From Paenirhodobacter enshiensis (lineage in GTDB: Bacteria; Pseudomonadota; Alphaproteobacteria; Rhodobacterales; Rhodobacteraceae): a stretch of DNA of 64,000 bases. Of this stretch, positions 52,270 to 60,700 are shown piece by piece (within the stretch, counting starts at the first letter, position 1; every line of letters begins with the position of its first letter). A model generated the notes under the pieces. It was given only the letters and a program-made list of their open reading frames with translations. It searched no databases and was not told the origin of the DNA. Both the position numbers and the translations under genes were made by a program. The stretch is from positions 1 to 64,000 of the forward strand of contig NZ_JFZB01000023.1 of NCBI RefSeq assembly GCF_000740785.1, read 5' to 3'.

Positions 52270-53490
52270 ATGGCCAAGAAAGTCCAACCAACCTGCCTCG
52301 ACCCGTACATCAGTTCGTTCGAGGAGAGCCTCGCGCCGACGCACATGCAGCGTCGGGCGCTGTCTAACTATCGCTTCCAGCTTCGACGGTTTGGCCGGGT
52401 TCTGGAGGCCCATGGTGTTGAGCCGACGTCATTGACGCTGGAAATCGCCGATCGCCATGCCCGGCAGGTTCCATTTGATCGAATGAACGCGGTCAGGATC
52501 CCGAACTTGGTCAGACGGTTCGTCCTCCACCTCATCAGCATCGGCGTTGCGATTCCGCCACCTGTATCTGCTGCCCAAATTGCAAAGGACAAGCTGCTGG
52601 ATGACCTGGAAGGCTTCCTGCTCGGGCAACGCGGCCTGAGTCCGAGTTCAGTTTATCATGTCAAGCGATATGCCGTCCGCTTCTTGGACCACCGGTTTGG
52701 CGAAACAGTGCCTGACCCTTCGGCGATCAGGCACCAAGACATCGTTGCGTTCCTCGAACACATCCAGAAGGGGAAGGGTCTGTCGATGGCGCGGACGCCG
52801 GCATCCCATCTGCGCTGCTTCTTCCAGTACCTGTTTGCCCGGGGCCTGACCGTAACCAATCTGTCGTCGACTGTGCCGAAGGTACATCGCATCCAGAACA
52901 ACCGACTTCCCAGGTATCTGCCGCCGACAGACATCGAGGCCATCCTTGAGTGGGTCCGGCGAGAGTCCAGCTATGGCGTTCGTGACTATGCCATGTTCCT
53001 GCTGATGGCCCGGCTCGGCCTGCGTGTGCCCGAAGTCATGGCGATAGAGATCGATGACATCGACTGGCGAGCGGGAGAGCTGCTCGTCCGAGGAAAGGGC
53101 AAACGGCGTGACCGTCTCCCGCTTCCGGAAGATGTCGGCGCCGCAATCAGCGCTTACCTGCGCGATGCCCGACCATCGACCGTAACGCGCGTTCTTTTTG
53201 TCAGGTCCTATGCCCCCTATCTCGGGTTCAAGGACAGCCGCATCGTCAGCAAAATCCTTGCCCGGGCCTGCGCAGCACTGAAGATCGAGATGCCTGCTCG
53301 GTATCTCGGATCGCATGTGCTTCGCCACAGCCTCGCAACTCGGATGGTTCGCTCTGGCGTAGCCCTGCACGAGGTGGGCGATGTTCTGCGCCACAAGTCG
53401 CGCGCGACGACGATGATCTATGCGAAGCTCGACATCGCAAACCTTCGTTCTGTTGCCCAACCTTGGCCCGCAGGGGAGGCAAAGCAATGA
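52270..53490 (+). CDS. RIT tyrosine recombinase A
   Basis: The 406-aa integrase has a SAM-like N-terminal core-binding domain (about residues 60-190) and a catalytic domain with LGLRVPEV (catalytic Arg), the HxxR box HVLRHSLATR and the nucleophile in TTMIYAKLD (Tyr). GGAG lies 6-7 nt before ATG 52270, preferred to ATG 52258. The stop overlaps the start of the second recombinase (ATGA), and all three are needed together by analogy with RIT elements. Confidence 0.92.
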   Translation: MAKKVQPTCLDPYISSFEESLAPTHMQRRALSNYRFQLRRFGRVLEAHGVEPTSLTLEIADRHARQVPFDRMNAVRIPNLVRRFVLHLISIGVAIPPPVSAAQIAKDKLLDDLEGFLLGQRGLSPSSVYHVKRYAVRFLDHRFGETVPDPSAIRHQDIVAFLEHIQKGKGLSMARTPASHLRCFFQYLFARGLTVTNLSSTVPKVHRIQNNRLPRYLPPTDIEAILEWVRRESSYGVRDYAMFLLMARLGLRVPEVMAIEIDDIDWRAGELLVRGKGKRRDRLPLPEDVGAAISAYLRDARPSTVTRVLFVRSYAPYLGFKDSRIVSKILARACAALKIEMPARYLGSHVLRHSLATRMVRSGVALHEVGDVLRHKSRATTMIYAKLDIANLRSVAQPWPAGEAKQ

Positions 53491-54431
53491 CCCTGCACGC
53501 CGAGCTTGATCGATATCTCAATCTCCGCCGGATGTTTGGCGCCAAACTGAAAGCAGACGAGTTGCGCCTGCGCAGCTTTGCCACCTTCGTGGACAAAGCC
53601 GGAAAAGAGTTCGTCACAAAAGAGCTGCTGCTCGAATGGATGGATGGACTGCGACCTGCCAGTAGCGGGACCAAGGCCAGTAGGTTCAGCGCGGTCCGTC
53701 AATTTGCTCTATGGCTGCACGGTATGGATGATCGGCACGAAGATCCTCCACCGAGGGGGTTCGTGCCAGGACGAGTCAGTCGGTCCGCGCCGTACATCTA
53801 CAGCGATACCGAACTCGCCCAGATCATCGGGGCGGCGCGGGAATTGCCGTCGATCTACGGGCTGCGCGGGCTGACCTGCGCGATGCTCTATGGTCTGATC
53901 GCTATCACGGGCATGCGCGTTGCAGAGGCCTTGGCGCTCGACACGGCAGACTTCGATGCCGAGAGGCAGTTGCTCCACATAAAGAACGGCAAGAATGGCA
54001 AGGAACGAATCCTTCCAATCGATCCGGATGTCGCGGTGAGACTGAAGAACTACTGTACCGAAAGGGATCGACTGCTCGAACGACACTCGGAACCGCTCTT
54101 CGTGAATTGCAAAGGCGAACGACCCGACTATTGCTGGGCGCGGGCAAACTTTGTTCGTGTCTGTCAGAGCATCGGCATGCGGGGTACATGGGCCAAGCCC
54201 ATGCCCGGAAGGCCACCGCGCATCCACGATCTTCGGCACACCTTTGCCGTCCGGACGATCACAGGCTGGTATCGCGCCGGACATGATGCTGCGCGCGAAA
54301 TGCACAAGCTGACGACCTACCTCGGGCATGAGGGGCCAAGGGACACCTACTGGTACCTTCAGGCCGTGCCCGAGCTTCTCGAACTGGCCTCGGCACGGAT
54401 CGGCGAGAGTTCTGCGGCGGAGGAGTCGTAA
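53487..54431 (+). CDS. RIT tyrosine recombinase B
   Basis: The 314-aa integrase has catalytic motifs ITGMRVAEALALD (Arg), IHDLRHTFAVRT (HxxR) and LGHEGPRDTYWYL (His and Tyr). It is much diverged from A and C. A start 24 nt upstream is in frame, but ATG 53487 couples directly to the stop of A. The stop TAA overlaps the ATG of C (TAATG). Confidence 0.92.
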   Translation: MTLHAELDRYLNLRRMFGAKLKADELRLRSFATFVDKAGKEFVTKELLLEWMDGLRPASSGTKASRFSAVRQFALWLHGMDDRHEDPPPRGFVPGRVSRSAPYIYSDTELAQIIGAARELPSIYGLRGLTCAMLYGLIAITGMRVAEALALDTADFDAERQLLHIKNGKNGKERILPIDPDVAVRLKNYCTERDRLLERHSEPLFVNCKGERPDYCWARANFVRVCQSIGMRGTWAKPMPGRPPRIHDLRHTFAVRTITGWYRAGHDAAREMHKLTTYLGHEGPRDTYWYLQAVPELLELASARIGESSAAEES

Positions 54432-55423
54432 TGAGGACCGCGACATTCCCAGCCTTGCTGCAGCGCTTCTTCACAGATCGCTTGTGCGTCCAGATGGAAG
54501 CAAGCCGTCATACCATCGCATCGTATCGCGACACCTTCCGCCTGCTGATCCGCTATGCCGGAGCCCGCAGCGGCAAAGCCCCAACGAGGCTGGAAGTTGG
54601 CGATATCGATGCCGACATGGTGGCGAACTTCCTCATCCATGTCGAAGGGTCCCGCGGCAACGCTGTCCGGTCTCGAAATGCCCGGCTCGCGGCGATCCGG
54701 TCCTTCTTCCGGTATGTTGCGATGACGGAGCCAGTGTTGTTGCATCACTGCCAACGCATTCTGGCCATGCCGAACAAACGCCAAGAAAAAAGGGCGGTGA
54801 CGTTCCTCGATGCCGACGAAATCGCGGCATTGCTCGGCTCGCCCGACCGCGCCACTTGGGTGGGGCGCAGGGATCACGCTTTGCTGCTGCTCGCTCTCCA
54901 AACTGGGCTGCGGGCTTCAGAGTTGGTCAATCTGAACTGCAACGACGTGGTCTTCGGGACCGGTGCCCATGTTAAATGTCTTGGGAAAGGCCGAAAAGAC
55001 CGGCGGACGCCCTTACGCCGCGATACGGCCAGATTGATCGCGGGCTGGATCCGTGATCGCAAGGATAGCGAAGGTCCGCTGTTCCCCTCGATCCGCGGAG
55101 ACCGTCTCAGTCGCGACGCACTTGAGCATCTGGTCCGAAAATACTGCGCCAAGGCGGCGCAGACCTGTCCAAGCCTTGAGGGGAAGCGCGTTACACCGCA
55201 CACGCTCCGCCACAGCACCGCGATGGAACTATTGCATAGCGGTGTCGACCAAGCGGTCATCGCGCTTTGGCTCGGCCATGAATCCGTGGAAACCACCCAG
55301 ATCTACATCCACGCGGATATGCGTCTAAAGGAAAATGCGCTCCGACAGGTGACTGCACCGGGGGTCAAATCCAGCCGATACCGACCAGACGATCAGCTGC
55401 TGGCCTTCCTCGAGTCGCTCTGA
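54431..55423 (+). CDS. RIT tyrosine recombinase C
   Basis: The 330-aa integrase has QTGLRASELVNLNC (Arg), VTPHTLRHSTAMELL (HxxR), LGHESVETTQIYIHAD (His and Tyr). It resembles the phage-type XerD-like class. It ends 51 bp before the right inverted repeat. All three proteins keep complete catalytic sets, so the element may still be active. Confidence 0.92.
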   Translation: MRTATFPALLQRFFTDRLCVQMEASRHTIASYRDTFRLLIRYAGARSGKAPTRLEVGDIDADMVANFLIHVEGSRGNAVRSRNARLAAIRSFFRYVAMTEPVLLHHCQRILAMPNKRQEKRAVTFLDADEIAALLGSPDRATWVGRRDHALLLLALQTGLRASELVNLNCNDVVFGTGAHVKCLGKGRKDRRTPLRRDTARLIAGWIRDRKDSEGPLFPSIRGDRLSRDALEHLVRKYCAKAAQTCPSLEGKRVTPHTLRHSTAMELLHSGVDQAVIALWLGHESVETTQIYIHADMRLKENALRQVTAPGVKSSRYRPDDQLLAFLESL

Positions 55424-55474
55424 ATATGCCGAATGACCGCATGGCCAAGGCCAACGTTCTCAAGCCGGGGCACT

Positions 55475-55512
55475 GGCCATGCGGCATAATCCCGATCCCG
55501 GCATAATACGCC
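55475..55512 (-). repeat. Right 38-bp inverted repeat of the RIT element
   Basis: Exact reverse complement of 52082-52119. It is followed at once by an additional palindrome, so the two ends differ in outer structure although the repeats are identical. Confidence 0.92.
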
Positions 55513-55534
55513 TTATGCCGAATTCGGCATAAGG
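55511..55534. repeat. 24-bp palindrome at the right RIT end
   Basis: CCTTATGCCGAA and TTCGGCATAAGG form a perfect palindrome (EcoRI site at the centre). Its arms repeat the TTATGCCG word of the terminal repeats. It is present at one end only, suggesting a recombinase binding site used asymmetrically, for example to choose the inserting end. Confidence 0.8.
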
Positions 55535-55535
55535 T

Positions 55536-55808
55536 GTATTGCATTCCCCAGAGGCCGGTCAGCCCGAACTCCTTCGCGCAGCGTTTGACGAATTGGATGA
55601 CATGCTCGGGATCGCCGGTGCCATCATCGCGCATCCAGAGCCGGGTTCCGCCATGCTCGGGTTGAATGGAAAGCAGAAACCCGTCCGAAGGCGGATCCCC
55701 AGCGGCATTCTCATCCGAGAGCGCATTGTAGAGATCGAGCGCGCGGGCGGCCCGCTCGGGGGTGCCCACGTCAAGCAGGCAGGAGAAATGGGTGAAATAG
55801 TCGGCCAT
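55536..55808 (-). pseudogene. 5' part of the ICE gene interrupted by the RIT element
   Basis: The frame starts MADYFTHFSCLLDVGTPERA and continues NALSDENAAGDPPSDGFLLS and GLTGLWGMQY, then runs into the RIT end. About 91 of 138 codons are here. After the insertion the frame would continue into the element and stop at 55365, giving a 147-aa hybrid. The disrupted family is conserved on related ICEs; function unknown. Confidence 0.85.
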
Positions 55809-55873
55809 GATGGTCTCCGGGCATCACATGGCCTGGCGTGGAACCGAGCCAAATGGGATGGAAAGGGTGAAGC

Positions 55874-56422
55874 TCAGGCGGCCTGCGGCAGGCGGAGCAG
55901 ATCGGCCGCGATCTCGCGCCAGAAGGGATCAACCAACCGTGCCTCCTGCGCAGCGGCGCGGTAACGCAGCCGTCTCGCATCACCTGGCTCGGAGGCTCGG
56001 AATGCCATGCCGCGCAGTCGGCTGGCCTTGGTCACGATCCTGCGTGCCTCGGCATCGGATGCGACCGGCTGTTGCCAGAGGATAATGCCGCCGCGGATTG
56101 CGCCGGCGAGGACCAGGCGCTGATCGCGGTCCTGAATGAGCATGATGCGCGGCTGGAAATACGGAAAGCTATTCGGCCCCGTGCAAATATCACCGCGCGA
56201 CAGGCGCAAGGCTGCGGCCTGGATGGCCTCCTCCGGTGACGGGCACTCCCCAAGCGGGATCACGCGGTCAAAGCTACTCGCCGCATCACTGGCGTCATAG
56301 CTGGCGACGCCGAGGCAAGAGATGCGCAGCGGCAGCTTTTGCGACCGATAAAGCGCGGGCAGAACATCGGCCGCCAGAATCTGGCCGATGGAGCGGAAGG
56401 TTTGGGAACGGGCAAAGGTCAT
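55874..56422 (-). CDS. Hypothetical ICE protein preceded by a structured leader
   Basis: The 182-aa protein reads MTFARSQTFRSIGQILAADV, LPLRISCLGVASYDASDAAS, FQPRIMLIQDRDQRLVLAGA and RRLRYRAAAQEARLVDPFWR. No family is recognised. GGAG lies 8 nt before ATG 56422, preferred to the GTG 9 nt upstream. Its 5' leader contains one of the repeated radC-motif-like hairpins, which groups it with the parB-like, ardC and perhaps radC genes. Confidence 0.6.
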   Translation of the reverse strand: MTFARSQTFRSIGQILAADVLPALYRSQKLPLRISCLGVASYDASDAASSFDRVIPLGECPSPEEAIQAAALRLSRGDICTGPNSFPYFQPRIMLIQDRDQRLVLAGAIRGGIILWQQPVASDAEARRIVTKASRLRGMAFRASEPGDARRLRYRAAAQEARLVDPFWREIAADLLRLPQAA

Positions 56423-56435
56423 CGGGATCACTCCA

Positions 56436-56479
56436 TGACGGGCGCCGGTGAGCCTCTCTCTCCAGCCCTCAACCCGTCA
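56436..56479 (-). ncRNA. radC-motif-like leader, copy A
   Basis: On the minus strand TGACGGG (56473-56479) and CCCGTCA (56436-56442) pair around a 30-nt loop with GGTTGAGGGCTGGAGAGAGA-type sequence. The stem ends just before the GGAG ribosome binding site of the 55.9-kb gene. Same spacing (44 nt) as copy B; loop words are also shared with copy C. Confidence 0.65.
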
Positions 56480-56622
56480 CGGCCGAAAGGCCCGGACTCT
56501 TCCTCTCTGACCGGGCTTGTTCCCGGTTCCGCTGCCGACGATGGGGGACCATCGAGAGGCACTGAAGGCCCGAAGCGCGGGTCTCCGCGCTCGGGCCGTT
56601 TGGGGTGAGACGCTTTCGCGCC

Positions 56623-56787
56623 TCAGGCCCATGGATCCAGTTCCAGCTTCACCATGTCCTCATCGCCGTCAAACTCGTCGGCGGGCATGGCGCCGTGGGT
56701 TCCGTCCCCGGCCTGAAACACGACGATCACGACCATCAGAGTGGTGGCAAGGCTGGCGGCGAAAGCGGTGGCATCTGCATAGGACAT
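56623..56787 (-). CDS. 54-aa single-pass membrane protein
   Basis: It starts MSYADATAFAASLATTLMVV and continues IVVFQAGDG before an acidic tail (ADEFDGDEDMVKLELD). CAGGAG lies upstream of ATG 56787. No family is known. The hydrophobic segment suggests a membrane peptide. In the gap 56788-57202 the only clear structure is the hairpin at 56870-56906. Confidence 0.45.
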   Translation of the reverse strand: MSYADATAFAASLATTLMVVIVVFQAGDGTHGAMPADEFDGDEDMVKLELDPWA

Positions 56788-56869
56788 CGGGATTGGCTCC
56801 TGTCTCTGGAGGCGGGGGACCATCCCCCGCGCGACAGGCGCCCGACGTGTCTGACCGAATCTGCACTCA

Positions 56870-56906
56870 CCCTCGGGCGTTCGGACTGTTTCCGAATCCC
56901 CGAGGG
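56870..56906. repeat. Hairpin upstream of the 54-aa gene
   Basis: CCCTCGGG (56870-56877) pairs with CCCGAGGG (56899-56906), and inner TTCGG with CCGAA after a small internal loop. It lies about 85 nt before the 54-aa gene on the minus strand and could be an attenuator or mRNA stabiliser. Nothing else in 56788-57202 is recognisable. Confidence 0.4.
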
Positions 56907-57202
56907 CGGCACGTATGCGTAAGCCGACCCCTCCGGGGTTGAATGTCAAAGAGACGGATCAGACCAAGGTTAGCGAATGGAAGCGAGGGTGGTGTCTTGC
57001 ATCCGACAGGCGCCGGATACCCCCTTGCAGATGCCCCGTCCGGCCAGCCTTGCCGCCGCGCTGGCATCAGGAGCGTGTTCGAGGACGGGGGCGGACACCG
57101 ATGCCGAACATGATGAGCGGCACCGTCGTGCAGCTGGAACCGGAACCATGGAGGCCGATGACGGGAAGACGGTGGCGGCTATCGTCAGACGAGGACAGGC
57201 CT

Positions 57203-57508
57203 TCAGTCCCAGAGCCCATCGGCGATCTCGCAGGCGATCATCGCACGCGCGGTCATCATCACGTCGTCACCGCTGGTGTCGATATGACCGTAGAACCGGG
57301 CATGACCGCCGTTCGCGGTCCAATCGGCGTAGCGGCAATATGCGCAGGCTTCGAGACGAAAGGCGCGCATGTCCTCCGCCCAATGCGGTTTCGGCTCCAC
57401 CACCACGGTGATGCCATCGCGGGTTTCCTCCCAGGGCAGCGTGCGCTCGGATGGCGGACTGGCGTGGTTTTCACGGAATATCCGGTCGATATCGATCATT
57501 GCGGGCAT
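57203..57508 (-). CDS. Hypothetical ICE protein
   Basis: The 101-aa acidic protein reads MPAMIDIDRIFRENHASPPS, WEETRDGITVVVEPKPHWAE and AFRLEACAYCRYADWTANGG. C-A-Y-C could bind metal. No family is recognised. An intrinsic terminator lies 13 nt upstream of its start, so it must have its own promoter or depend on read-through. Confidence 0.5.
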   Translation of the reverse strand: MPAMIDIDRIFRENHASPPSERTLPWEETRDGITVVVEPKPHWAEDMRAFRLEACAYCRYADWTANGGHARFYGHIDTSGDDVMMTARAMIACEIADGLWD

Positions 57509-57520
57509 CAGGGTTTTCCA

Positions 57521-57548
57521 AAGAAAAAACCCGGTCACGAGGACCGGG
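57521..57548 (-). terminator. Intrinsic terminator between two small ICE genes
   Basis: On the minus strand CCCGGTC (57542-57548) pairs with GACCGGG (57530-57536) around a 5-nt loop and is followed by T-rich sequence (57521-57529). The stem and T-run have the standard form of a rho-independent terminator for the transcript coming from 57.8 kb, or an attenuator for the next gene. Confidence 0.7.
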
Positions 57549-57573
57549 CGAGTTGCGGAAACGGAAAGCGGGA

Positions 57574-57795
57574 TCAGTAGCCGAAGCGCCAGGACGGCCA
57601 TGCCTGTCCGTCATTGGCGTCGGTGACGGCCTTGGCAAGCAGGTCGCCGTCACCTTCGATCAGCGTGGGATCGCGGATCGGGGTTTCGTCGATGACGACA
57701 ACATCGGCGACGATGCCGTCCTCAACCTCGACATGCACAGGGACGAGATAGGAAAAGACGATGCGCCGAGTGGCCGTGTCGCGTTTGAAAGTCAT
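57574..57795 (-). CDS. Hypothetical 73-aa ICE protein
   Basis: The acidic protein reads MTFKRDTATRRIVFSYLVPV, HVEVEDGIVADVVVIDETPI and DLLAKAVTDANDGQAWPSW. No family is recognised. It follows the parB-like gene by about 60 nt on the same strand and is followed by a terminator, so it probably ends the parB-like transcript. Confidence 0.55.
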   Translation of the reverse strand: MTFKRDTATRRIVFSYLVPVHVEVEDGIVADVVVIDETPIRDPTLIEGDGDLLAKAVTDANDGQAWPSWRFGY

Positions 57796-57855
57796 GGGGA
57801 CGTCCTGAAGCTGAGGAAAGAACTGCGGGGCGATCGGGACCGCCCCGCGTGAGGA

Positions 57856-59985
57856 TCATTCCGCGGCGACCATCCTCTGCGGGTCTTCGTCCCCGGCGGC
57901 TTCGTCCTCTTCGCCGTCTCCGGCGAGGAACTCGGGCAGATCGTTGGCCTCGGCGTCGATCCCGGCATCCGCATCGACCTCGGCATCGGGGTCCACCAGG
58001 CGCAGCGGCTCCGGCAACCAGCCGGTTTCGGCCAGCAGACGCTCGGCCTCCTTGGCCATGTCGCTCTTCTTCAGATGGTCGATGAGCTGGGCGGCCCGCT
58101 CGCCGGCGCCCTCGCGCACCGCCTCGATGATCCGCGGCTTGGTCACGCGGCCGAGATAGTTGCCGACGGTCGGCCGCCAGCCCACCGCCACCATGTCGAG
58201 GCCCGTTTCCCGCGCCAGCCGGTCGGCCTGGGACAGGCGCACATCGAGCCCGTGCTGGCTGACGCCCATGCCGCCATAGGGGTTGGGCTTCTCGTGCAAG
58301 GCGTTGACGCCGAAACTGACGCAATGGGCGAGCAACTCCATCCGGGTGTCGTCGTCCTGATCGGCCAGCCAGTCCCAGAGCGCCGCATCGTCGGCCGGGA
58401 TGTGATCGCCCCAGCGTTCGTGGCGGTCGGTAATGGCGCGCGCCGAGATGCTTTCGCCGAGGTCGTCGGCTTGTGCCGGGAAATGAACTTCCCGGACATG
58501 AGCCTCAAGGCACCCCCTGGTGGAATGCGGCAGGAAGCAATCGGTGACCAGCCGATGCAGCATCGCCGTCATCGCCACATGCGGGTTGCACGCCACCGCA
58601 TCCCGCAGCGCCAGCGTGCGATGCGCGGTCAGTTCGCTGACCAGGCGATCGGGCAGAGGCCGGATGGTCTCGACCTCGTCGTCCTCCTCGGTCTCCGGCG
58701 CGCCCCCGCCTACGGTGATGACGGCGCGCCGGACGCTGCCGTCTTCGTCGCCTTCGGCAGATGCACCATCGGCGTCATCGCCCTCGTGACCTTCCACCTC
58801 CTCGTCTTCGGGGCGGACATAACCGCGCTCGACGGCAAGATGGCCGTCATGGCGGATGCTGACGAAGACACCGGCACGGGCCATCTGGTCTGCGTCGTAG
58901 ACCATCGGCCGGGATTCCAAGGCGTCCAGCGCTTCCTCGATCTCGCCGAGGCGCGCATCGACCTCGTCGGTGAACTCGTCGGCCTCGGCATATTCCGCCT
59001 CCAGCGCGTCGAACTCGTCGCGGAGCTTCTCGCGCTCGGCACGCTCCTCGTCAGTCAGGTCGATGGTGGTGCCGGCCAGACGGCGCAAGCCGCTGGTATG
59101 ACCATAGGGGAAGTCCACGGCGACCTCGATCCACTTCCAGCCCTCGGCGGCGATGGTCTCCGCTTCGGCCTTCAGCTTCTCGGCCGCCAGCCGGTCGAGC
59201 AGCACCGGATCCTGGAGCCAGCCGCCATCGTCCTGCTGGAAGAGATCGCGCAGCACATAGCCGCCCGCCGCCTCATAGGCCTCGATGCCGACGAAGAGCG
59301 CCCGCTTGTCGGAGGCCCGCACCGTGGTCTCGGTCAGCATACGCCGGATCGTGTAAGGCTCCTTCTGCCAGCTGTCCTTGATCGCCGCCCAGACCTGTTC
59401 CTGCCGGGCATGGTCGTCGGAGATTGTAAAGGCCATGAGCTGTTCCAGCGTCATGCCGTCCTCCGCATAGGTCTCGAGCAGCGCCGGCGAGACCGAAACG
59501 AGGCGCAGACGCTGCTTCACCACCTTTGCGTCGACGAAGAAGGCGGCGGCGATTTCCTCCTCGCTCATTCCCTTCTCGCGAAGGACCTGGAAAGCGCGGA
59601 ACTGGTCGAGCGGATGCAGCGGCGCGCGCTCGATATTTTCGGCCAGCGACACCTCGTCGATCAGGATGTCGTCACTGGCGTCCGAGACGATACAGGGCAC
59701 CGGCACGGTCTTGTTGAGGCGCTTCTGTTTGACCAAAAGCTCCAGCGCACGATAGCGGCGGCCGCCAGCCGGCACTTCGAAGAGGCCGGTTTCCTGCCCC
59801 TCGGCGTCGAGCTCGGGCCGGACATGCAGGGACTGGATCAGCCCGCGGCGGGCGATGGACTCGGCCAGTTCCTCGACCGAGATACCGGCTTTCACGCGCC
59901 GGACGTTGGACTGGCTGAGCACCAGCTTGTTGAAGGGGATGTCGCGCGAAGACGACAGGGTGATCTTCTGCGTGGCAGTGGCCAT
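57856..59985 (-). CDS. Large ParB/Spo0J-domain protein
   Basis: The 709-aa protein has an N-terminal ParB-like nuclease/CTPase domain (IPFNKLVLSQSNVRRVKAGI, VPAGGRRYRALELLVKQKRL, DEVSLAENIERAPLHPLDQF) and a KorB-like HTH (GMSEEEIAAAFFVDAKVVKQ). A long C-terminus follows with an acidic stretch (residues about 395-440) and a second conserved block. At this length it differs from plasmid partition ParB (about 300 aa) and belongs to the large ParB-like proteins of ICEs, whose role is unclear. A structured leader precedes it. Confidence 0.88.
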   Translation of the reverse strand: MATATQKITLSSSRDIPFNKLVLSQSNVRRVKAGISVEELAESIARRGLIQSLHVRPELDAEGQETGLFEVPAGGRRYRALELLVKQKRLNKTVPVPCIVSDASDDILIDEVSLAENIERAPLHPLDQFRAFQVLREKGMSEEEIAAAFFVDAKVVKQRLRLVSVSPALLETYAEDGMTLEQLMAFTISDDHARQEQVWAAIKDSWQKEPYTIRRMLTETTVRASDKRALFVGIEAYEAAGGYVLRDLFQQDDGGWLQDPVLLDRLAAEKLKAEAETIAAEGWKWIEVAVDFPYGHTSGLRRLAGTTIDLTDEERAEREKLRDEFDALEAEYAEADEFTDEVDARLGEIEEALDALESRPMVYDADQMARAGVFVSIRHDGHLAVERGYVRPEDEEVEGHEGDDADGASAEGDEDGSVRRAVITVGGGAPETEEDDEVETIRPLPDRLVSELTAHRTLALRDAVACNPHVAMTAMLHRLVTDCFLPHSTRGCLEAHVREVHFPAQADDLGESISARAITDRHERWGDHIPADDAALWDWLADQDDDTRMELLAHCVSFGVNALHEKPNPYGGMGVSQHGLDVRLSQADRLARETGLDMVAVGWRPTVGNYLGRVTKPRIIEAVREGAGERAAQLIDHLKKSDMAKEAERLLAETGWLPEPLRLVDPDAEVDADAGIDAEANDLPEFLAGDGEEDEAAGDEDPQRMVAAE

Positions 59986-59998
59986 GTCAGGGTCTCCA

Positions 59999-60042
59999 TG
60001 ACGGACGCCGGGGAGCCTCTCTCTCCGGCAACCAGCCCGTCA
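59999..60042 (-). ncRNA. radC-motif-like leader, copy B
   Basis: TGACGG and CCGTCA (ends at 60042 and 59999) enclose a loop sharing GGAGAGAGAGGCTC with copy A; total 44 nt, as in copy A. It stands 14 nt before the parB-like start codon, just upstream of GGAGA. The same design before unrelated genes points to a shared regulator acting on RNA. Confidence 0.65.
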
Positions 60043-60101
60043 CGAAACCCCCACCCTCCTTTCCCTCTCATGGCCGAGCCGCGGATGAACGCGCAGACCC
60101 A

Positions 60102-60590
60102 TCAGAGCTCGCCGCGGGCACGCAGACTGGTCTCCCGGCCAGCCCCGGTGATGATGTGGTCGTGCAGTATCACCCCCAGGGACACACAGGCGTTTCGGAT
60201 TTCCTTGGTCATCGCGAGGTCGGCGGCTGAGGGCTCGGGATCGCCGGCCGGATGATTGTGGACGATGATCAGCGCCGAGGCATTGAGCGCCAGGCAGTGC
60301 CGCAGCACCTCCCGGGGATAGACCGGGACATGATCGACCGTGCCGGTGGCAAGGCACTCGTCTGAGATCAGCCGGTTCCGGCGGTCGAGATAGAGGACAT
60401 GGAAGCGCTCCACATCGCCCCTGATGGTGAGGGCGCAATAGTCGAGCACCGCCTGCCAGGAGGACAGGACAGGGTTCTGGTTGAGATGGCGCAGCAGGAT
60501 CTGCCGGGCTTCATAGACCACGGCCTGCTCCTGGGCCGAGAACCGGAGCGGCTGCGGTTCGATGGCGGATGTTCTCATGTTTAGTGTCAT
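60102..60590 (-). CDS. radC: RadC-like JAB domain protein
   Basis: The 162-aa protein has the JAMM metal motif, VHNHPAGDPEPSAAD with His111, His113 and Asp124, and LYLDRRNRLISDECLATGTV. It is the short, HhH-less form usual on mobile elements. The name RadC is historical and a role in DNA repair is doubtful; a protease-like or antirestriction role has been suggested. ATG 60590 is chosen; an ATG 12 nt downstream is also possible. Confidence 0.85.
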   Translation of the reverse strand: MTLNMRTSAIEPQPLRFSAQEQAVVYEARQILLRHLNQNPVLSSWQAVLDYCALTIRGDVERFHVLYLDRRNRLISDECLATGTVDHVPVYPREVLRHCLALNASALIIVHNHPAGDPEPSAADLAMTKEIRNACVSLGVILHDHIITGAGRETSLRARGEL

Positions 60591-60603
60591 GGTCCTGTTC
60601 TCC

Positions 60604-60643
60604 AACGGGCAGTCGGCCGGGCGCCGAACTTTCACCGCGTCAC
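60604..60643 (-). ncRNA. radC-motif-like leader, degenerate copy D
   Basis: On the minus strand CGTGACGCGGTGAAAG, GGCGCC and GCCCGT-TGGAGA occur in the same order and spacing as in copies A-C, just before radC. The closing stem is imperfect, so the assignment is weaker. Confidence 0.4.
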
Positions 60644-60700
60644 GAGGAGAAGTGCCGCCCTCTTCCTTCGAAGAGCGCGGCGCGGAACCTGCAGAACCCC

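Larger units (their letters stand above)
52085..55540. mobile_element. Recombinase-In-Trio (RIT) element
   Basis: Three different tyrosine recombinase genes lie head to tail, each overlapping the next, between perfect 38-bp inverted repeats (52082-52119 and 55475-55512). The right end carries an extra 24-bp palindrome (55511-55534). GTATT occurs at both junctions (52085-52089, 55536-55540), and removing the DNA between the two copies (3451 bp) restores the interrupted gene. This is the architecture described for RIT elements. Whether GTATT is a target duplication or the crossover core is not decided by the sequence. Confidence 0.9.
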
